From Hygrophila difformis (lineage: Eukaryota; Streptophyta; Magnoliopsida; Lamiales; Acanthaceae), in the NCBI GenBank assembly GCA_030278955.1, contig JAOANR010000001.1, positions 23,753,635 through 23,817,634 on the forward strand: a DNA stretch of 64,000 nucleotides, read 5' to 3'. Shown here one piece after another: positions 58,401 through 64,000 of the stretch. The first letter of the stretch is position 1. Every line of letters begins with the position of its first letter. Under the pieces are notes generated by a model, which had not been told where the DNA came from, made no database searches, and saw only the letters and a program-made list of their open reading frames with translations. A program made the position numbers and the translations under genes.

Positions 58401-59348
58401 GGATGTTAATGTATAAATCTTCTTAATAACAAGAAATTCATGCAACACCTGCTCAATGAACGACCTGGTTTAAGTGAACAAGATATTTGGGTTGCGCAAT
58501 CAGAGGACTTTCCGGAATGGTTCCTCTCGCATGTGGTAGAAAATCCACCCGAAAATCCTTGCATTGGTCATGTGGCACAAGGACCACTTCCCGTTGGGAC
58601 ATCATATCCGATGTATTTTATAAATGGGATGAAATTTCACACAGAATCTCACGGTGGCCAAAGATCGACATATAACAGTGGCGTATGTATCACGTCGTCA
58701 CAATACGGAGACTATTATGGTATAATCGAAGAGATAATAGTCATAGAGTATCCCGCATTGCCTGTCAAGCAAACTGCTTTTTTCAAATATAGATGGTTTG
58801 ATCCCCGTGAAGGAATTGGGATGCGCACACATTCGAACTACAACCTTGTAGAAATTAACAAGTCAAAGTCCTTGAACGTGTATGAACCTTTCATATTCGC
58901 TAATCAAGCCGAACAGGTGTGCTACGTACCGTTCCCAACCATAAGACCTACTGCGATTAGGAATGAATGGTTGGCTGTGTGTAAGGTCAAACCAAGAGGT
59001 GTGGTGACAGTCAGACCAGGGGAAGAACCACAAGCGTTCCAGATCGATGTTCCGGAACATGTTGGTGTAGAAACAACAACTATCACGTCAAGGCGGGAGC
59101 CACTAACAGATGACGTCATTCAACCTATTGACCTACCTCCCGATGAGAGTTTAGATTCAGAATCATCTATGGACACTGATTCTAGTACAAACGAGCTTGA
59201 TCCGAATGATCCTTCAACGGACACTTTGGACTATGATTTCCGAATTTGAAAAGTGATGAACATAATTTAATTTTACTTACCAATTGATTGCATATACATT
59301 TGATTTGGATAGACCGTGTTGTATTCTGATTACATTTAAATTTTGCAG

Positions 59349-61169
59349 ATGACAGACCGAGGGCGTGGTTCGTCTTCGAGCGGGCAGCGTGGGACAGGGT
59401 CCCAAGGACAGTTACCGGTGCATGAATTGACACCTTCTCAGCTCGCGGTAGCTATCCGGGAGGCGACCGAGGCGGTAAACCGACAGATGGCAAGTATTCG
59501 GGTGAAAAACCCCTTTAAATCAGCTTACATTCACATATATTATTCCTATATTGATTGTATTTTGATTGTATTCACATTTGTAATGTTTTTTTACCACAGT
59601 TGATGCAGCCAACTCGGATGAGCAGCCCCATGATACACTGCCGACATCTTCGGCCGTACCAGAGACACCACCGCCTTGCACTCCAGGTAAAATGTGTATT
59701 AAGTCGTGTTCCTTTGGATTCTTACTAACCCCTATCATGTTCTGGATGTTAGGTTCGGTGGGATCTACACAGGGGGGTTCTCCCGCTTCTCAGTTAAGAG
59801 ACAATCGGCTGCTGATTTCTCCCAGGGTTAGAGATGGGGTGTAAGTGCATTAATTTTTACAATCATATACATTTAACTATGCAATACAACCATTTTGTCT
59901 GATTAAATCCTAAACCCATAATCTCTCGCTTCTGTCTTTCAGCATTGAATTCACGAACTCACTTGTCAGAAAAATCACTGACATATATCCCTTGCGTGCT
60001 GATATGGAGGGGATAAGCTGGGGAAAGTTCTCCAAAGAGACAAAGGACTTCTATTGGGGCGAGTTTCAGGTATTTAGTAACCTTTAGACTTCTGTTAGTA
60101 CATTTTTTGAATAAGTTTATGAGTTTATCAAATTCATTTAACCTACAGAAAGTAGCACGCTGGGCACCTGAGCACGCTTTTTCAGTACGGAAGGAGTGGG
60201 AGAAGAAAAATATTGCCCGGTACATTATAAAATTAAATAAAAATGTTTAAATATGATATACGAATATGAATAGTTTGACCGTTTGGATATTTCAGGTACA
60301 AGGATTACACACTCGACATGAGGAAGAAAAAGAGGGCGATGCCTGCAGACCCACTGGTGGCGGAGCACTGGCAGCGGATTCGGGATTCCCAGGCGTTTAA
60401 GGAGAAATCAAAACGAGGAAAGTTGAACATGCGCCGGGGTCAGGAGGATGCACAGGCCCTCCCCACACACACAGCGGGCTCCAAGACACACCTTGCCACT
60501 GCCGACACATTGGTATGATCTCCCTATTTACTTAAAGTGTAACGATGGGCTTTAATTTGAAGCTGTCATCATTTCTTTCTTTGAATTTTGCAGACGGCTG
60601 AGCATAATAGGCCTGTCCACTTGCACGAGCTACATCAGCATACGCATACTAGAGGACATCAAAAGGATAACTGGATTAGACCCAAGTCGCAGCAGCTACA
60701 TGTGAGTATCTTAAAATTAGTAAATGCTATGTTTACCTAATCAGAATTAACTATGAACTGTTCCTGTAATTTTTCCCCTTTTGGTCTACAGGAGAAATTC
60801 GAAGCTGTGGCAGATCGGTTGACCCAGAACCCCACAATTGGGCCTAACTTTGATCCAGATAGCGTCTTCCTCAACGTCGCTAGTGGACATGACCGGCGCA
60901 AAAATGTATATGGCATAAGATCAATGGCCAAGGCGGTTAGGCCGACACCCGATGTTGGTTCCACTCCTCCCCCATCTGGATCAGGATATGTGACACAGGA
61001 GCAGTTCGATGCATATACAGCGACTCTAGAGAGACTGTTACAGACTCAGATGACCATGGTCGAGCAAATGGAGAGACTTCTTGGAGTTCGGAGGCCTCGA
61101 TCCCCAGGCGGGGATGGGGATGATGACTTTGGAGGCGGCTTGGGTGGAGATGACATTGGGGTTCATTGA
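59349..61169 (+). CDS. CACTA second gene: Transposase_24 (Ptta/En/Spm) family protein
   Basis: Multi-exon frame starting at ATG 59,349 (MTDRGRGSSSSGQ) after an AG. Recognisable pieces: LTPSQLAVAIREATEAVNRQM; GIEFTNSLVRKITDIYPLRADMEGISWGKFS then FYWGEFQ; KVARWAPEHAFSVRKEWEKK; YKDYTLDMRKKK; PLVAEHWQRIRDSQAFKEKSKRGKLNM; EKFEAVADRLTQNPTIG then NVYGIRSMAKAVRP; and a final coiled stretch and Gly/Asp tail ending TGA at 61,169. This is the plant transposase Ptta/En/Spm architecture, the accessory protein of CACTA elements that probably binds the subterminal repeats. Exact exon borders were not resolved, so I do not claim an intact frame. Confidence 0.8.
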
Positions 61170-61510
61170 TTCAGGTGCCCGTGTGGTTAGTATTATATGT
61201 GTGTCCCTTGTTTATGTGGATGGTTGTAGTATTGGACTTACGTACGTTTAAACTTGTTTAAAGACTTTGGTTTATTAGAGTTTGTAGATGTGGAGTGGTT
61301 TTAGACTTTGGGAAACTTGTTGGAAGTACTATGCTTTACAAACTTGGATGTTTTTGTGGATTAATAGCGATGGATGTTTATTAGACTTTTGTTGAAGTTT
61401 TGGAAGTGCATTGGTTGTATTTTGGTTGTTTGGAATATTTGTAAATATTATTTGGTGTGTTGTGGCAGGGGGATGGCTGTGAAAACAGCTATTTCTGGCC
61501 ACAATTACAG
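61170..61510 (+). other. 3' UTR region of the CACTA second gene
   Basis: T/G-rich sequence with no further domain between the stop codon and the first subterminal repeat. Confidence 0.4.
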
Positions 61511-61867
61511 GTTTTACCGACCCCATTACCGACCCCAAATGGGGTCGGTAAGCTAAAGACCGAGGACCTCCTGGTCCAGCATTACCGACCCCACCTGGGG
61601 GTCGGTAAAACCCGGGCCAGGAGGTCCATGATCCTCGATTTACCGACCCCATTTGGGGTCGGTAACGGGGTCGGTAAACTTACCGACCCCGACTGGGTCG
61701 GTATACATACCGACCCGAGGCCTCGGCGGTCGACTTGTATATACCTACCATCACTTTACCGACCTCATTTTGGGGTCGGTAATGGAGTCGGTAAAGCCCA
61801 ATCCGACCCGTAAAACCCTTTTACCGACCCCATTTTGGGGTTGGTAATCCAGATTTTTCTTGTAGTG
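61511..61867. repeat. Right subterminal repeats of the CACTA element
   Basis: About fifteen copies of TTACCGACCCC/GGGGTCGGTAA and variants, several arranged head to head so they form short hairpins (for example around 61,641-61,680). The core matches the left end. Confidence 0.9.
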
Positions 61868-62348
61868 AATGTAGGCCTATCAAAAGTATAGACTAGATTC
61901 AGACCTTAGAAAATTAAAGTAGGCTTAGGTGTTTAAAAAAAGCTTGGCCTGACCTATTTCCATCATTACGCATACTCAATATAAGCTCAAACTAAGTGGC
62001 AAAGAAGAACTTCACGGAATAATTTTATAGAATGTTTGAAACACTAACTATTTCAGAAAATATTCAATTATTTATCCCTTATTATTTACATAGTGTAAAA
62101 CAACTATCATTTGCTCTTAGCATTTACTAGACATCAACATTGCATTACTGAAAGTAAAATAATTTTAGTAGCCTATTAAATTATGATGATGTTCAAACAT
62201 ATACTCCCAACCAAACTAGTACATATAGATTCTTCAATCCAAATCAACAAAACAACTTTTAATATTAACACATATTAACAAACTAATTATTTATATAAAA
62301 TTTATAATAAAATTTTAAAAAACTAATTAAAAAATACAAAAAAAAAAC

Positions 62349-62372
62349 CAGGGGCGTCAGCTGACGCCCCTG
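62349..62372. repeat. 24-bp perfect palindrome near the hAT right end
   Basis: CAGGGGCGTCAG followed directly by its reverse complement CTGACGCCCCTG, 22 bp from the terminus. It could form a cruciform or be a transposase site. Confidence 0.9.
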
Positions 62373-62394
62373 TACCTAGCCAGATTCGCCACTG

Positions 62395-63197
62395 CATGTA
62401 TGTGTGGTCACAGGCTCCAAAAAATCGGCAAAGTTAAAATCTTGGAGTACGGGCAATTGTTGCTCATCAGCTGTTATGAGTTTTGCGAATCCAGTCACCA
62501 AAATTAAAAAAAAAAAATTGTATTCAAATAAAAAAGAACCAGTAGATTAAAATAATTTATTGTACTAAAAACATAACACATACGAGTTGTATTCATGTCG
62601 AATAATACAGGAGTCGCCTTGAGATCAATGTGCTCGTTGAACTTCCGATCAGTACTTGTTTAATGTTGCGCAAAGCCTTAATTCCTAAATGGTTTCTAAA
62701 ACGGTGGCAAGAAAATATATTAATTACACGTACCCCAGGTCGTGTGATTGTAATCAGATGTAGTCTGGGCATTTGTATCATCACCTGAACGGTGCTCTAC
62801 AACTGTTACATTGCAACACCATACCACAATTATAAGATTAGATGTTGAAAAATTGCAAAAAATAATGTATTAAAAAGATTAGACAAAGCAGGAAAAATCA
62901 AGTCAAGTGCAAAATTTAAATTAGAAAAATAATTTATTACAATTATCAGTGGCAGTATGTTCGCAATGCCATATCCTCCGTGCATTTGTATCATCACGTG
63001 AATGATGCTCTGGGTCTGTTACATACAACAACACCAGACCACGCATGTGTCATCCGGGCATTTGTATCATCACATGCGTGGTGCTCGGAAGCTGTTACAT
63101 ACAACACCAGATCATAATTATAAGGTATATTGTATTTCTCAGTATAAAAATCAAAAAAAAATAAAATACACATTTCAATTACAGGAAAACAAAAATT
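62395..63197. repeat. Right flank of the hAT with a threefold repeat
   Basis: GCATTTGTATCATCAC followed by a variable stretch and CTGTTACAT occurs three times (about 62,771, 62,987 and 63,058). On the minus strand each copy reads VT..EH...DDTNA, so these could be duplicated exons of a minus-strand gene. An open stretch at 62,396-62,500 (VTGFAKLITADEQQLPVLQD, minus) might be another exon. No family recognised. Confidence 0.45.
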
Positions 63198-64000
63198 TTA
63201 AATCAACGTACTGAGTGCCCGAAAACCCCGCCTAATTTCTTCTTTCAGCAAATTGTTCTCCTCCCTTAGTTTAACTAACTCATCATGAATATACTCCTTC
63301 TGCTTAGCGAATTCATCCTGCATCTCTGCCCTCATTCGGTTACTCATTCCGCATGCGATCAGTTCCATGTACTGCACGGTCTCCCTCCCGCCTTACATCA
63401 TCCGTAATGTGTTGTCTCTCCTCAGTGAGCATCAATGCAATCCGGTACAATAAAGCCTCCTGAGCAAGATCTGCCCTCTGAGTACGTGGATCATCCTCAT
63501 CCCTGCGCGCATCTACCCTCTCCTTATCCACTCGTTCATCAACTTTACCCGTCCCCGAGACATCACCAATAATCCCCCCACAAACCCCCCTAATTGGCAC
63601 CTCCCCAACCCGACTATGCATCCCCTGCCGGACAGGCTCATGCGCACGTGCTCGGGTGCACACTCTCTTGCGTGCAGGCTAGCGTGGCGTCCTGCTCACC
63701 ACCATAATCATCATCATCAAAATCAGGAACATTAGTATTCTTAGGAGCTTTATGTTGCAATTTTTTTGGGGCAGCAATATGCATGTAACAAGCACAGGGG
63801 GAGAGTCACATCCAACTGTCGTAAATACACAGCCGCCTCTTCATCCGGACTTGGGACCAGCCTCTCTAAACACTCTTTCTAAAAATAAAATAAAATGAAA
63901 AATAAAGTAAAACTTAGCCACTTAATATAAGGGATTTATAAATAGTAAATTAGGATTAAACTTGCATGTATTTTATGTTACCTCTGAATCGAAATAGGCG
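63198..64000 (-). CDS. Unidentified minus-strand coding remnant, coiled coil, runs off the window
   Basis: Minus-strand pieces: an exon-like AYFDSE followed by a GT donor at the window edge; KECLERLVPSPDEEAAVYLRQL (about 63,890-63,820); a charged frame 63,663-63,340 (ADLAQEALLYRIALMLTEER); and a 49-residue heptad-rich end (63,347-63,198; MQDEFAKQKEYIHDELVKL, REENNLLKEEI). The last two are in different frames, so splicing or decay is involved. The composition resembles accessory proteins of plant DNA transposons, but I cannot assign a family. It may belong to the same element as the MULE transposase left of the hAT insertion. Confidence 0.4.

Larger units (their letters stand above)
49883..59249 (+). 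pseudogene. tnp2: CACTA transposase TNP2, split by an insertion and frameshifted
   Basis: The first part, from ATG 49,883 (MDRSWMYRSRREIGEVTSEF), is the transposase-associated zinc domain (CPCSKCRNK...HLQKFGF). The 5.8-kb insertion interrupts it at 50,283/56,076; the frame continues exactly after removal of the insertion and one AGACC. Then come the Transposase_21 (tnp2) core (56,076-57,276; WRDDEMLDKCKFC, DGFQPFG, DVYLQLLIAELLELW), DUF4218 (57,300-57,940 and 58,040-58,354; LPKSVWEPITELSNFFR, HLLVHLPHECSLAGPVQ) and DUF4216 (58,440-59,249; VKQTAFFKYRWFD). Defects: frameshifts near 57,285 and 57,430 and a TAA at 58,266. The frame also cannot be carried cleanly across the last intron. Confidence 0.88.
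36532..61867 (+). mobile_element. CACTA (En/Spm) transposon with two nested retroelement insertions
   Basis: The left end CACTACAAGAAAGATCCGG (36,532) and the right end, with reverse complement CACTACAAGAAAAATCTGG (61,867), are the diagnostic inverted repeats. The 3-bp duplication AAT flanks both sides (36,529-36,531 and 61,868-61,870). Subterminal regions are packed with TTACCGACCCC and its complement. Coding content is a TNP2-type transposase and a Transposase_24 protein. Subtracting the chromovirus and the 5.8-kb insertion leaves about 7.8 kb, a normal autonomous size. Confidence 0.95.
35912..62394. mobile_element. hAT-type transposon expanded by nested insertions
   Basis: The left end CAGTGGCGATTCCAGGATTT (35,912) and the right end, whose reverse complement starts CAGTGGCGAATCTGGC (62,394), are inverted termini of the CAGTGGCG type common in plant hAT elements. 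Flanks are CACGTATG (35,904-35,911) and CATGTATG (62,395-62,402), an 8-bp duplication with one C/T difference. Without the CACTA insertion it is only about 1.15 kb with no transposase, so it was non-autonomous. A 24-bp perfect palindrome lies near the right end. Confidence 0.8.

Overview
This is a plant nuclear window, very probably from a eudicot. It has spliced host genes with GT-AG introns (a METTL16/FIONA1-type RNA methyltransferase, a small LEA-like gene and ribosomal protein uL13), a telo-box and site II motifs upstream of the uL13 gene, and plant-specific transposon lineages. I cannot fix the species; a lamiid is only a guess.

The window has three blocks. (1) 1-15,210 is repeats. A complete, apparently very young Tat-lineage Ty3/gypsy retrotransposon (984-15,136) has 491-bp LTRs that I read as identical, an ATTAT target duplication, and open gag-protease and RT/RNaseH/archaeal-type RNaseH/integrase frames. 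Between pol and the 3' LTR it carries an antisense gene that I can splice from 11 exons into one uninterrupted frame of about 1265 codons, with a plant mobile domain, an acidic tract and a coiled coil. The element sits next to a Helitron 3' terminus. (2) 15,210-31,000 is a gene island: FIONA1-like (+), LEA-like (-), uL13 (-) and a decayed LRK10-type receptor kinase (-). It is peppered with Tourist-like and Stowaway-like MITEs, a tRNA-derived SINE with a 16-bp target duplication, and an unexplained array of a TTTCAGCGAC motif spaced about 23 bp apart. (3) 31,000-64,000 is nested transposons: a decayed Mutator-like transposase and a DJ-1-like exon fragment on the left, then a hAT-type element (35,912-62,394). 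The hAT contains a CACTA element (36,532-61,867), which was hit independently by a Tekay/Del chromovirus (36,773-48,474) and by a 5.8-kb TG...CA insertion (50,284-56,070), probably a giant solo LTR. All four insertions have recognisable target duplications, so their order can be read off.

The CACTA element encodes a TNP2-type transposase (now frameshifted) and a Transposase_24-family second protein. Its tnp2 frame is restored exactly when the 5.8-kb insertion is removed.

The best candidates for something undescribed are the intact multi-exon antisense gene in the Tat element, the family of 11-bp-stem/3-nt-loop hairpins with changing but still complementary stems in the 5.8-kb insertion (53.0-54.75 kb), the periodic TTTCAGCGAC array (24.09-24.48 kb), and the extra coiled-coil ORF upstream of gag in the Tekay element. 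All positions were read by eye; no searches were run.
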